A stretch of 48,929 nt of DNA from Thermoleophilaceae bacterium (GCA_025937135.1 JAICRZ010000002.1:1-48929), one strand, 5' to 3'; counted from the first letter of the stretch, positions 1 to 8,490 are shown. Translations and numbers: made by a program. Notes: generated from the sequence alone by a model not told the origin.

Positions 1-356
1 AGCGTGACGAGCGGGCCGGCGGCCGAGATCTTCAGGTCGATCCAGGGGGTGGGGGAGTCGCGCTTCATCCGCGCGAGCCCGCCGAACATCCACAGCTCGA
101 TCCCGCTGATCCCCACGCCGTTGCGCAGCGCGGTGACCGCGTGCCCGAGCTCGTGCAGCAGGATCGAGAGGAAGAACGCGAGCGCGAACACCACCGCCAG
201 CACGAACGCCCGGTTGTCGTGGCCGGGGAACTGGTCCTTGTACGCCTCGGAGCGGAAGTAGATGACGACGAACAGGAACAGGAACCAGCTGACGTTCACG
301 CCGATCGGTATCCCGAACACGCGCACGAGCTGGATCGAGCGTCCTCCTCCGAGCAT
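1..356 (-). CDS. M50-family membrane zinc metalloprotease (site-2 protease type), 3' end outside window
   Basis: Reading the minus strand from an ATG at 356 gives 118 residues that run off the window edge, so the C-terminal part is missing. It begins MLGGGRSIQLVRVFGIPIGV, followed by a hydrophobic helix (about residues 21-33). A second hydrophobic helix leads into HELGHA near residues 71-76, the HExxH zinc site of M50 intramembrane proteases, and then GIELWMFGGLARM. This is the usual N-terminal half of Rip3-like site-2 proteases, which cut membrane-anchored substrates; CBS domains often follow but cannot be seen. There is no Shine-Dalgarno; a TACCAT box lies 6 nt upstream, so the mRNA may be leaderless. 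The gene diverges from icd. Family call is firm, substrate unknown. Confidence 0.9.
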   Translation of the reverse strand, partial: MLGGGRSIQLVRVFGIPIGVNVSWFLFLFVVIYFRSEAYKDQFPGHDNRAFVLAVVFALAFFLSILLHELGHAVTALRNGVGISGIELWMFGGLARMKRDSPTPWIDLKISAAGPLVT

Positions 357-438
357 CCACCCATGGTAGGGCGGCACCGGCGGACCCCGGATGGACGCCG
401 ACCGCGATAATGCCCGGCTCTCAGACGAAAGGATCGCA
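357..438. promoter_or_regulatory. Divergent promoter region between M50 protease and icd
   Basis: This 82-bp spacer carries a minus-strand TACCAT (complement of 363-368) placed 6 nt before the protease ATG, and a plus-strand GATAAT at 406-411 upstream of icd. A purine-rich AAAGGA at 428-433 lies 5 nt before the icd GTG. The boxes are inferred from position and sequence only. Confidence 0.5.
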
Positions 439-1542
439 GTGGCTCATCGCGTCACCTTCATCCCGGGCGACGGCACGGGCCCCGAGATCGCAGAGGCAAC
501 CCAGCGGGTACTCGAGGCGACCGGGGTCGAGTTCGAGTGGGACTTCCAGGACGCCGGCGCCGACGTGTACGAGGCCGAGGGCACGCCGCTGCCCGACCGC
601 GTGCTCGACTCCATCAAGGAGCGCGGCCTGGCCATCAAGGGCCCGATCACCACGCCGGTGGGCTCAGGCTTCCGCTCGATCAACGTCGCGCTGCGCAAGG
701 AGCTCGACCTCTACGCGTGCATCCGGCCCTGCAAGGCGTACGAGGGCGTGCGCACGCGCTTCCCGGAGACCGACGTGGTCGTCGTGCGCGAGAACCACGA
801 GGACCTCTACGCCGGCGTCGAGTACGAGGAGGGCAAGCCCGAGACCCTCAAGCTGCGCGAGTTCATCAAGGAGACCGAGGGCACCGAGCTGCGCGAGGAC
901 ATCGGCGTGACCATCAAGGCGATCTCGGTCTTCGGCACCCAGCGGATCGTGCGCGAGGCGTTCGAGTACGCGAAGGCCTACGGGCGATCGAAGGTGACCG
1001 CCGTGCACAAGGCCAACATCATGAAGCACTCCGACGGGCTGTTCCTGCGGGTCGCGCAGCAGGTGGCCGAGGAGGAGTACGGCGACTCCGGCATCGAGTT
1101 CGAGGACCGGATCGTGGACAACCTCTGCAACCAGCTCGTGTCACGGCCCGCCGAGTACGACGTGCTCGTGCTGCCCAACCTCTACGGCGACATCGTGTCC
1201 GACCTGTGCGCCGGCCAGATCGGCGGCCTCGGGCTGGCGCCGGGCGCGAACATCGGCGACGACTACGCGGTGTTCGAGGCCACCCACGGCTCGGCCCCGA
1301 AGTACAAGGGCAAGAACAAGATCAACCCGACCGCGCTCATGCTCTCGGGCGTGATGCTGCTGCGCCACATCGAGGAGACCGAGGCGGCCGACCGCCTCGA
1401 GGGGTCGATCGCCGCCGTGATCAAGGAGGGCGAGAACGTGACCTACGACCTCAAGGAGGATCGCGACGACCCGAGTGCAGTGGGCACGAAGGAGTACGCC
1501 GGCGCGATCATCGACAAGATCGAGGAGGGGGTCAGCGTTTAG
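439..1542 (+). CDS. icd: Isocitrate dehydrogenase (decarboxylating), probably NADP-dependent
   Basis: A 367-residue isocitrate/isopropylmalate dehydrogenase-family protein that oxidises isocitrate to 2-oxoglutarate in the TCA cycle. It keeps the substrate loop TPVGSGFRSINVALRKELD, whose serine aligns with E. coli Ser113, the VRENHEDLYAG segment, and the metal-binding NLYGDIVSDLCAG. In the cofactor loop HGSAPKYKGKNKINP the Lys-Tyr pair matches the NADP-binding Lys344-Tyr345 of E. coli Icd, so NADP use is more likely than NAD. I chose the GTG at 439 because AAAGGA lies just upstream; an in-frame ATG at 391 would add 16 residues unlike the family. Its stop overlaps that of the convergent DNA-binding gene by 4 bp. 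Another TCA enzyme gene (mdh) is 415 bp downstream. Confidence 0.93.
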   Translation: MAHRVTFIPGDGTGPEIAEATQRVLEATGVEFEWDFQDAGADVYEAEGTPLPDRVLDSIKERGLAIKGPITTPVGSGFRSINVALRKELDLYACIRPCKAYEGVRTRFPETDVVVVRENHEDLYAGVEYEEGKPETLKLREFIKETEGTELREDIGVTIKAISVFGTQRIVREAFEYAKAYGRSKVTAVHKANIMKHSDGLFLRVAQQVAEEEYGDSGIEFEDRIVDNLCNQLVSRPAEYDVLVLPNLYGDIVSDLCAGQIGGLGLAPGANIGDDYAVFEATHGSAPKYKGKNKINPTALMLSGVMLLRHIEETEAADRLEGSIAAVIKEGENVTYDLKEDRDDPSAVGTKEYAGAIIDKIEEGVSV

Positions 1543-1928
1543 CTGGCGCTGTAACCCTTGCCCTGCTTTTGCACCGCACCGTCCTCCGTCAGGTTGTGAA
1601 ACACCCGGTAGAGGTAGTTCTTCTGCGTGTACCCGAGCCGGTCGCCCACCTCGGACACCGTGATGCCCGGGTTCTGGCGGACGACGTCGAGCACCTTGTC
1701 GGCGGCGGTGCCGCCGCTGCGGCCGCGGCGGCGCCTGCGGCGGCCGTTGCCCGAGCTCGTGGCTCCGGAGCCGCGCGGGCGGCCGGGTCCGCGGCGCGCC
1801 GGCGTGCTGTCCATGCCCGCAAGCGCCTGCTTGGCCTTCTCGAGCTTGAGGAACTCCTCGTGAAGCGGGCGAAGCTCCTTCAGCCGGTCGTCGATCTCTT
1901 GAAGCTTCTCGGCCAGGAAATCGGCCAT
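1539..1928 (-). CDS. Coiled-coil / AT-hook / winged-helix DNA-binding protein
   Basis: This 129-residue protein starts at ATG 1928 behind a good GGAGGG site. It has three visible parts: a charged heptad-like helix (about residues 5-38), a basic linker with an AT-hook-like RGPGRPRG (46-53) and an Arg run (63-70), and a C-terminal helix-turn-helix/winged-helix module (about 74-128) containing [23 protein letters not shown]. The layout suggests a dimeric, minor-groove-assisted DNA binder, either a local regulator or a nucleoid-associated protein. It diverges from mdh with only 29 bp between the starts, so it may regulate itself and mdh; that is inference. No characterised homolog comes to mind. 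Confidence 0.8.
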   Translation of the reverse strand: MADFLAEKLQEIDDRLKELRPLHEEFLKLEKAKQALAGMDSTPARRGPGRPRGSGATSSGNGRRRRRRGRSGGTAADKVLDVVRQNPGITVSEVGDRLGYTQKNYLYRVFHNLTEDGAVQKQGKGYSAS

Positions 1929-1957
1929 CAAACCCTCCGTGGAAAGGTGAATGTGTA

Positions 1958-2893
1958 ATGAACCGTAAGAAGATAACCGTAGTCGGTGCAGGCAATGTCG
2001 GTGCAACGTGTGCACAACGGCTTGCAGAGCGCGACTATGCGGATGTTGTACTGGTGGACATTGTTGAAGGATTGCCGCAGGGCAAGGCGCTCGACCTGAA
2101 CCAGTCCGGACCGGTGGTCGGATACGAGGCTCAGGTGACAGGAACGAACGGCTACGAGGAGACCGCGGGCTCGGACATCGTGGTGATCACCTCCGGCTCG
2201 CCGCGCAAGCCGGGCATGAGCCGCGACGACCTGCTCGAGATCAACAAGTCGATCGTGGGCGACGTGTCCGAGCAGGTGCGCGACCGCTCCCCCGACGCGA
2301 TCGTGATCGTGGTGACCAACCCGCTCGACGCGATGTGCCACGTGGCGCTCGACACGACGAAATTCCCGCGCCAGCGCGTGATCGGCATGGCCGGCGTGCT
2401 GGACTCGGCCCGCTTCCGCACCTTCCTGGCCTGGGAGCTCGGCGTGTCGGTGCGCGACGTGACCGGCTTCGTGCTCGGTGGCCACGGCGACACGATGGTG
2501 CCCGTCGTCTCCTACACGAACGTGGCCGGCATCCCGATCCGCCAGAAGATCGAGGACGGCCGCCTCGAGGAGATCGTCCAGCGCACCCGCGACGGCGGCG
2601 CCGAGGTGGGCAAGCTGCTCCAGAAGGGCTCGGCGTTCTACGCGCCGTCGGCCGGCGTGAGGGAGATGGTCGACTCGATCGTGCTCGACCAGAAGCGCAT
2701 TCTCCCGTGCGCGGCGCTCTGCCAGGGCGAGTACGGCGTCGACAACCTGTTCGTGGGCGTGCCGGTCAAGCTCGGCCGCGACGGCATCGAGGAGATCGTG
2801 CAGATCGACCTCGAGGACGACGAGAAGGAGCAGCTACAGCAGTCCGCGGCCGCTGTCAAGGACCTGGTGGACGCAATGGCAAACCTGGGCTAG
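1958..2893 (+). CDS. mdh: Malate dehydrogenase (LDH-like, NAD-dependent)
   Basis: A 311-residue enzyme converting malate and oxaloacetate in the TCA cycle. The Rossmann start is [14 protein letters not shown] (about residues 6-19). Substrate-binding [12 protein letters not shown] supplies the arginines, VTNPLDAM is the nicotinamide-side loop, and GGHGDTMVP contains the catalytic histidine. The Arg-rich loop marks it as malate rather than lactate dehydrogenase. GGAAAGGTGA just before the ATG is a usable ribosome site. Roughly the first 50 codons (1958-2110) use AT-richer codons (ATA, GTA, GTT, GGA, TTG) than the rest of the gene and the window, perhaps because the promoter of the divergent gene lies inside this coding region. 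Confidence 0.95.
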   Translation: MNRKKITVVGAGNVGATCAQRLAERDYADVVLVDIVEGLPQGKALDLNQSGPVVGYEAQVTGTNGYEETAGSDIVVITSGSPRKPGMSRDDLLEINKSIVGDVSEQVRDRSPDAIVIVVTNPLDAMCHVALDTTKFPRQRVIGMAGVLDSARFRTFLAWELGVSVRDVTGFVLGGHGDTMVPVVSYTNVAGIPIRQKIEDGRLEEIVQRTRDGGAEVGKLLQKGSAFYAPSAGVREMVDSIVLDQKRILPCAALCQGEYGVDNLFVGVPVKLGRDGIEEIVQIDLEDDEKEQLQQSAAAVKDLVDAMANLG

Positions 2894-2933
2894 AAGCCTG
2901 GACAACGACCGGGCGCGCCCGCACAATCTCGAC

Positions 2934-5837
2934 GTGGCAAGGAAGCTCTGCCGGGCCGGGATCGTGCTGGCGCTGCTCGCGTGCGTGTACGCGGCGCCGG
3001 CCGCTGCCGCAACCACCTACGGGCACGACAACGCACGCACGGGCTGGTACCCAGACCAGGACACGCTGACGCCGCAGCTCGTGACCGGCGGGACGTTCGG
3101 CAAGCTGTTCGACACGGCGATCGACGGCCAGGTATACGCGCAGCCGCTCGTGTCCAACGACACGCTGTTCGTGGCCACCGAGTCGAACAACGTCTACGGG
3201 ATGAACCCGCGGACCGGGGCGGTGCGCTGGAGCCGCCACGTCGGTGGCACGCCGTGGAACGCGGCGGATCTGAGCTGCGCCGACCTGACGCCCTCGATCG
3301 GGGTCACGGGCACCCCGGTGATCGATCCGAGCGGGACCGGTACCGCCTACTTCTTCGCCAAGTCGTACGTCTCGGGCGGCTCCGGCGCGGCGCGCTGGGA
3401 CGCGCACGCCGTGGATCTGTCGACGGGCGACGAGCGTCCCGGCTTCCCGGTGCAGATCAGCGGGACCGCGGACAACAACCCGCTCACGAGCTTCAATGCG
3501 GCGCACGAGATGCAGCGGCCGGGGCTGCTCCTCATGGACGGGGTCGTTTACGCAGCGTTCGGCGGCCACTGCGACCGCGCGCCGTTCCAGGGCTGGGTCG
3601 TGGGCGTCTCGACGGCCGGGCAGGTGAAGGCGAAGTGGGTGGCGCTCGGCGGCCAGAACGGCGCCGGGGCGGGCATATGGCAGTCGGGCGGTGGCATCGT
3701 GTCGGACGGCCCGGGGCGCCTGTTCGTGGCCACCGGCAACGGCGGCTCGCCACCGGTCGGAACGCCGGGCACGAGCCCGCCGTCCAACCTCGGCCAGTCC
3801 GACATCCGGCTCGCGGTGCAGCCCGACGGCACGCTTGCCGCGGCCGACTTCTTCGCGCCGTACGACGCAGCGAAGCTCGACGGCTGGGACGCGGACCTGG
3901 CCTCGGGCGGGCCGATCGCTCTGCCCGCGCAGTTCGGCAGCCAGGCGCACCCCAAGCTCCTGCTCCAGTACGGCAAGCAGGGCTACATGTACCTCGTCGA
4001 CCGCGACGACATGGGTGGCATCGGCATGGGCCCGAACGGGGCCGACAAGGTGGTCGCGCGGCTCGGAAACTACGGTGGCATCTGGTCGACGCCGGCGATC
4101 TGGCCCGGCGATGGCGGCTACATGTACGTGCCGACGACCTCGGGCGCGACCGAGACGGAGGTCTTCGGGGGCAGCTTCCGCACGTTCAAGTTCGGCACCA
4201 CGCCCGGCGGTCAGCCGACACTCAGCCCCGCGGCCGAGTCCACCGACACGTTCGGCTTCGGCTCCGGAACGCCTGTCGTCACCTCGAGCGGCACGACCTC
4301 CGGCTCCGCGCTGGTCTGGATCGTGTGGACGGGCGCCGGCAACGGCGTCGGCGCCCAGCTGCGCGCCTACGCGCCGGTGCCGCAGAACGGGCGGCCGGTC
4401 CTGCTCTGGAGCGCGCCGGTCGGGACGTCCTCAAAATTTGCCGCCCCGGGTGTGGCCGGCGGGCGGATCTACGTCGGCACGCGCGACGGGCACGTGCTGG
4501 CGTTCGGCTCGCCCGTCACCCCGCCGCTCACCGCGCCGAGCGCCGCCTTCCCGACCACCACGACCGGCTCGAGCTCGCAGCGCACAGTGCACCTCACGGC
4601 GGCGCACGCGGTGACGGTCACCGGCGTCTCGACCACGCCGTCGCAGTTCAGCGTGCAGCAGCTGGCCGCCCCGGTGACGCTCGCCGCCGGGCAGTCCCTC
4701 GATGTCCCGGTCACGTTCACGCCTGCCGCCGCGACCACCTACGGCGGCACCCTCAAGGTCACCACCGCGAGCGACGGCGACGTGACCGTCGGCCTGTCGG
4801 GAACCGGCGCGGCGGCCGCCGCGCAGCTCAGCGTCGATCGCCAGGCGATCAGCTTCGAGGGCACGCGTGTCGGCGGTCAGGTGAACGACGCCTTCACGAT
4901 CTCGAACGTCGGCGGCCAGTCCCTGACGATCAACTCGATGACCGAGCCCCAGGCGCCCTTCTCGACCCCCGCCAGCCTCGACGGCGATTCGCTCGGCCCC
5001 GGCGAGAGCGTGACCGTCGAGGTGGACTACGAACCGAAGAGCGCCGGGTCCTTCGCCCAGGACATCACGATCGATACGACGGCGGGCGACGAGCTGGTCG
5101 GCCTGTCCGGCACGGCCGCCGACGGCCCCCACCTCGACATCACGCCACTCGAGATCGACTACGGCGACGCGCTGCCGGGGAGCGTGGTCACCCGCTCGTT
5201 CACGCTGCGCAACAGCGGCGGCACGACGGCCACGATCATGAAGTCCAAGCCGCCGGTAGGCGGGGTGTTCGTGGCAACGAGCCAGCTCGACGAGACCACG
5301 AAGCTCGGCCCGGGCGCCGAGCGGACGCTCACGGTGGAGTTCCGGCCGGCCGCCGCGGGCGCTGCGTCCGATGCGTGGGACATCACCGCCGACGACGACA
5401 GCGGGCCGCAGCAGGTCAGCTTCCGCGGGCGCGGGGTCGCGCCTCCCGCCGACTCGCCGTCGCAGACGCAGGCCCCCGCACAGACGCGCGTGAGCCCCCC
5501 GCCGGTCGCGCCTGTTCTGCTGCCGGCGATCGCTCGCGACCCGCTCGCCGTCACGCTCACCCGCCTGCGGCTCGACGCACGGCACCGGCGCGTGTCGTTC
5601 CGCCTGAGCCGCGCCGCGCACGTCGTGCTCAGGATCGAGCGGCTCGTGCGCTGCCGGTCGGCGATCGGACGCTGCTTCGACTACGCGAGGGCCGGCCGCG
5701 CGGTCAAGGTCAGGGGGCGCGCCGGCAGCAACGCCGTTCGTCTGCCGCGCCGGCGGCTGCGGGCCGGCCGCTACCGGCTCAGCGCGGCGCCGGCGGGCGC
5801 GCGGCCGCGCGCCGTGGCCTTCCGCGTCCGGCGCTAG
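2934..5837 (+). CDS. Large secreted beta-propeller protein with choice-of-anchor-D-like domains
   Basis: A 967-residue exported protein. A signal peptide occupies residues 1-26 (Arg/Lys start, hydrophobic core, AAPAAAA end). Residues ~27-535 form a PQQ-like/quinoprotein-type propeller with repeated GxVYAQPL, RIYVGTRDGHVLAF-like strands. About 545-830 holds three Ig-like repeats of the ASH/choice-of-anchor D type, each with the LGPGESVTVEVDYEP and VGLSGT pattern. After a Pro/Thr linker, a basic C-terminal domain (~870-967) has the RRVSFRLSRAAHVVLRIER and LRAGRYRLSAAP motifs, which I associate with secreted proteins of Thermoleophilia. The start is GTG 2934 without a Shine-Dalgarno. Enzymatic activity is not evident; it may bind PQQ or be structural. 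It shares a CTAG stop with the convergent gene. Confidence 0.78.
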   Translation: MARKLCRAGIVLALLACVYAAPAAAATTYGHDNARTGWYPDQDTLTPQLVTGGTFGKLFDTAIDGQVYAQPLVSNDTLFVATESNNVYGMNPRTGAVRWSRHVGGTPWNAADLSCADLTPSIGVTGTPVIDPSGTGTAYFFAKSYVSGGSGAARWDAHAVDLSTGDERPGFPVQISGTADNNPLTSFNAAHEMQRPGLLLMDGVVYAAFGGHCDRAPFQGWVVGVSTAGQVKAKWVALGGQNGAGAGIWQSGGGIVSDGPGRLFVATGNGGSPPVGTPGTSPPSNLGQSDIRLAVQPDGTLAAADFFAPYDAAKLDGWDADLASGGPIALPAQFGSQAHPKLLLQYGKQGYMYLVDRDDMGGIGMGPNGADKVVARLGNYGGIWSTPAIWPGDGGYMYVPTTSGATETEVFGGSFRTFKFGTTPGGQPTLSPAAESTDTFGFGSGTPVVTSSGTTSGSALVWIVWTGAGNGVGAQLRAYAPVPQNGRPVLLWSAPVGTSSKFAAPGVAGGRIYVGTRDGHVLAFGSPVTPPLTAPSAAFPTTTTGSSSQRTVHLTAAHAVTVTGVSTTPSQFSVQQLAAPVTLAAGQSLDVPVTFTPAAATTYGGTLKVTTASDGDVTVGLSGTGAAAAAQLSVDRQAISFEGTRVGGQVNDAFTISNVGGQSLTINSMTEPQAPFSTPASLDGDSLGPGESVTVEVDYEPKSAGSFAQDITIDTTAGDELVGLSGTAADGPHLDITPLEIDYGDALPGSVVTRSFTLRNSGGTTATIMKSKPPVGGVFVATSQLDETTKLGPGAERTLTVEFRPAAAGAASDAWDITADDDSGPQQVSFRGRGVAPPADSPSQTQAPAQTRVSPPPVAPVLLPAIARDPLAVTLTRLRLDARHRRVSFRLSRAAHVVLRIERLVRCRSAIGRCFDYARAGRAVKVRGRAGSNAVRLPRRRLRAGRYRLSAAPAGARPRAVAFRVRR

Positions 5838-6286
5838 TTCGAGCGCTTCTCGACCAGCTTCTTGAGCTTCTTCAGCGAGCGATCCGCCTCGCCGCCCGAC
5901 GCGCCGGCGATCGCGCGTCCGGTGATCCTGCCCACCGGACCCCCGGGCAGGTCGTACTCGTTCACGTAGTTGAACGTGCAGCCCTCGCTGCCGTTCTGCG
6001 AGATGACGTAGGTGGCGCGCGCCTTGGTGCCCATCGGGCCCGTGCCCGTCCAGACCACACGGCTCGGGCGGCTCGCCTCGTCGACGTGCCATTTGATCCG
6101 GAACTTCTTACCGGCGATCTTCATCCGCTGCACGATCGTGTCGCCCTTCTCCACGTTCCCCGGCGGCGCCTCCTCGATGCCGTCGTGCACCGACACCCAC
6201 TCGCCGAGGCAGCGCGGGTCGGTCAGCTTGTCGTACACCGCCTCCGGCGATGCGTCGATGTGGATCTCGCGTTCCAGCTTGCTCAT
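5834..6286 (-). CDS. SRPBCC (START/polyketide cyclase-like) ligand-binding protein
   Basis: A 150-residue protein starting at ATG 6286. The N-terminal strand KLEREIHIDASPEAVYDKLTDPRCLGEW and the later strands fit the SRPBCC helix-grip fold, which binds hydrophobic small molecules. The C-terminal helix is very basic (RSLKKLKKLVEKRSN). Its ATG overlaps the TGA of the upstream epimerase gene (ATGA), so the two are translationally coupled and probably act on one pathway. The ligand cannot be read from the sequence. Confidence 0.82.
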   Translation of the reverse strand: MSKLEREIHIDASPEAVYDKLTDPRCLGEWVSVHDGIEEAPPGNVEKGDTIVQRMKIAGKKFRIKWHVDEASRPSRVVWTGTGPMGTKARATYVISQNGSEGCTFNYVNEYDLPGGPVGRITGRAIAGASGGEADRSLKKLKKLVEKRSN

Positions 6287-7209
6287 CGTGCGGCCAGCTC
6301 CTCGGTCGCTTCCCATTCTCGCAGTGCGTGCTCCACGGCCCGGTCGAAGCCGTGCGGGCGGAGGTCGAAGATGCGCTGCGCGTCGCGATCGCGCGGCAGC
6401 AGGTCGTACTCCAGGCTTTCCATCAGCGGGCGCACCAGCTCGACCGGCTGGCCGACGACGGCCGCCACCACCGCGCTCGCCGCCGGCGTCTGCGTGAGGC
6501 CCAGCCGCAGTGGCACGCGCGCGACTCCCATCGCGTCGGCGATGCGCTCGATCATCGCCCCGTAGGTGAGGACGTCGGGCCCCGCGACGTCGAGCGAGCG
6601 CCCGGCCGCATCCGGCGTTTCCGGCGTCCGCGCCAGGTACTCGATCGCATCGCGCTCAAAGACGGGCGCCGTGCGGTTGTCGCGCCAGGCGGGGAACGGG
6701 AGCACGCGCAGGCGCTCGACGAGGCGCACGAGCAGCCGGAACGACGACGAGCGTGCGCCCACCACGATCGACGCGCGGAACGCGGTCGACCCGGGCACGG
6801 CGTCCATCAGGATGTTCTCGACCTCGAGCCGGGAGGCGAGGTGCGGGGAGATCGCCGTCCCGTGCGGCACGATTCCGCCGAGGTAGACAATTCGCTCGAC
6901 GCCGGCCGTCGCGGCGGCGCGCGCGAAGTTGCCGGCGGCGGCGCGGTCGCGGGCGCCGAAGTCGCCGTTCGCGTCGGCGGCGCGGGCGGGCTCCATCGAG
7001 TGGATCAGGTAGTAGGCGGTGGCGACGCCATCGAGCGCCGCCTCGAGCCCGCGGCCGGAGAGCACGTCGGCGGGCACGGCCTCGACCCCGTGGAGCGGCG
7101 CGAAGCGCTCGGGCCGGCGCGCCATCGCGCGCAGGGGCCGCCCCTCCGCGCGCAGCCGCTCGATGAGCCGCCCGCCGATGTAGCCCGTCGCTCCGGTCAC
7201 GAGATCCAT
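6283..7209 (-). CDS. NAD(P)H-binding atypical SDR / YbjT-like epimerase
   Basis: About 308 residues from ATG 7209. The start MDLVTGATGYIGGRL carries the TGxxGxxG dinucleotide motif of atypical SDRs. YYLIHSME near residue 70 and RIVYLGGIV near 110 match the COG0702/YbjT group, whose members are often fused to a C-terminal SRPBCC or DUF2867 domain. Here the SRPBCC partner is a separate gene overlapping by 4 bp. An in-frame ATG at 7221 would add MPSR; neither start has a strong ribosome site. Substrate unknown. Confidence 0.8.
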   Translation of the reverse strand: MDLVTGATGYIGGRLIERLRAEGRPLRAMARRPERFAPLHGVEAVPADVLSGRGLEAALDGVATAYYLIHSMEPARAADANGDFGARDRAAAGNFARAAATAGVERIVYLGGIVPHGTAISPHLASRLEVENILMDAVPGSTAFRASIVVGARSSSFRLLVRLVERLRVLPFPAWRDNRTAPVFERDAIEYLARTPETPDAAGRSLDVAGPDVLTYGAMIERIADAMGVARVPLRLGLTQTPAASAVVAAVVGQPVELVRPLMESLEYDLLPRDRDAQRIFDLRPHGFDRAVEHALREWEATEELAAR

Positions 7210-7430
7210 ACGTGAAGGCATACCCACGGGCTTCGCCAGGCAGACCACAGCCGACAGCCGACAGCCCACGGAGGAAAAAGCCGCAAACAGCAGGCGGTCT
7301 GATGAACACCCTGCAATTAGCGGGGTTTCCAGATATGTGAAATTTGCGGGAAAACGGTGTGCACGGGGCGCCCGGATGAGGCAGGATCGTCGTCGAGCAG
7401 CAACTGGCCGAAGTAACGCGAAGGGGAGTC

Positions 7431-7670
7431 GTGGCGACGAAGAAGACGAAGTGCCTCAAGTGCGAGGACTGCTACTTCAGGACGAACATGCTGTGCGCGC
7501 TCAAGCTCGATGCGCCGTGCCCGACGTACCGCCCCGCGGAGCGTGGGCTGGCGCCTGAGAGCCAGCTGTCGTTCATCTTCAGGACCGAACGCACGCGCGC
7601 CGCCTACGCGTTTCCTCCGGCCGAAGCGCGCTTCGCGGCGCCTGCCGCCGCCGCCACAGCCCGGGGATAG
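7431..7670 (+). CDS. Small Cys-rich putative metal-binding protein
   Basis: A 79-residue protein from GTG 7431 behind AAGGGGAG. Cysteines at 8, 11, 14, 22 and 30 (CxxCxxC, then C and C-P) suggest a zinc or iron site in the first 30 residues. The rest is an Ala/Arg-rich tail. The 5' flank (7210-7430) holds an AT-richer patch around 7310-7350, perhaps its promoter. No known function. Its TAG stop is part of the TAGACT box of the next gene. Confidence 0.65.
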   Translation: MATKKTKCLKCEDCYFRTNMLCALKLDAPCPTYRPAERGLAPESQLSFIFRTERTRAAYAFPPAEARFAAPAAAATARG

Positions 7671-7673
7671 ACT
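7668..7673 (+). promoter_or_regulatory. Probable -10 box TAGACT for the MBL hydrolase gene
   Basis: TAGACT ends 9 nt before ATG 7683, in keeping with a near-leaderless transcript. The box contains the TAG stop codon of the upstream gene. Confidence 0.5.
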
Positions 7674-7682
7674 CGCGCCGCT

Positions 7683-8477
7683 ATGCGGCTGACCGTCTTG
7701 GGGAAGTCGCCGTCCTGGCAGGACGCCGGCGGAGCGTGTTCTGGCTACCTCATCGAGGAGGGCGACACGTGCGTGCTACTCGATTGCGGGAACGGCGTCT
7801 TCTCGAAGCTGCGCCGCTTCCGTGATTACACGCGGGTCCACGGCGTGGTGATCTCGCACCTGCACGCCGATCACTTCCTCGACCTGGTGCCGTTCTCGTA
7901 CGCGCTCACCTACGCGCCGCGCCAGCAGCCGGTGCCGGTCGACCGCTGGCCCGGCACCGACGACCCCTGCCGGCCCGAGCTGATCGCGCCCCGCGGAGCG
8001 CGCGAGACCTTCCGGCGCGTCGTGGGCGCCTGGGGCAACGACGACCTGATCGAGAACGCCTTCGAGCTCTGCGAGTACGAGCCGAGCGACTGCCCGCAGG
8101 TGGGGCCGCTGCGCTTCAGCTTCCAGACGGTGCCGCACTTCACCGAGACCTTCGCGATCGCGATCGAGTCGGCGAACGGCGACGGCCGCCTCGTGTTCGG
8201 CGCCGACAGCCGCCCGACCGACGAGCTCGTTCAGTTCGCCCAGGGCTGCGACCTGCTGCTCGTGGAGGCGACCCTGCCGCGCCCCGAGCGCAGCGGCGAG
8301 CGCGGCCACCTGACTCCGCGCGAGGCGGGCGAGCACGCGCGCGCCGCCGGCGCCAAGCGAGTCGTCCTCACCCACATCTCCGACGAGCTCGACACGCTCT
8401 GGGCCCGCGACGAGGCCCGCGACGCGTTCGGGGGACCGGTGGAGATCGCGAGGGAGGGGGAGGTCTACTCCGTCTAG
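7683..8477 (+). CDS. MBL-fold metallo-hydrolase (RNase Z-like superfamily)
   Basis: A 264-residue beta-lactamase-fold protein. SHLHADHFLD (about residues 58-67) is the HxHxDH dinuclear zinc motif. FGADSRPTDEL supplies the bridging Asp, and RGHLTPREAG and VVLTHIS supply later histidines. The lack of an exosite arm argues against calling it RNase Z. Members of this group are varied hydrolases, including phosphodiesterases; the substrate is unknown. No ribosome site precedes the ATG. A strong GC hairpin follows the stop. Confidence 0.85.
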   Translation: MRLTVLGKSPSWQDAGGACSGYLIEEGDTCVLLDCGNGVFSKLRRFRDYTRVHGVVISHLHADHFLDLVPFSYALTYAPRQQPVPVDRWPGTDDPCRPELIAPRGARETFRRVVGAWGNDDLIENAFELCEYEPSDCPQVGPLRFSFQTVPHFTETFAIAIESANGDGRLVFGADSRPTDELVQFAQGCDLLLVEATLPRPERSGERGHLTPREAGEHARAAGAKRVVLTHISDELDTLWARDEARDAFGGPVEIAREGEVYSV

Positions 8478-8490
8478 CCCGCGGCCGGCG

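Noticed and set aside
2981-6565. Very long open frame (over 1100 codons) overlapping the propeller gene in another frame
   Set aside because: Arg/Ala/Pro-rich composition without domains; a by-product of high GC. The same applies to long antisense frames over lon, mfd and icd.
7325-7400. A frame reading CEICGKT, like the start of ribosomal protein L28
   Set aside because: There is a stop just upstream, no start codon, and no further similarity after seven residues; chance in an AT-richer patch.
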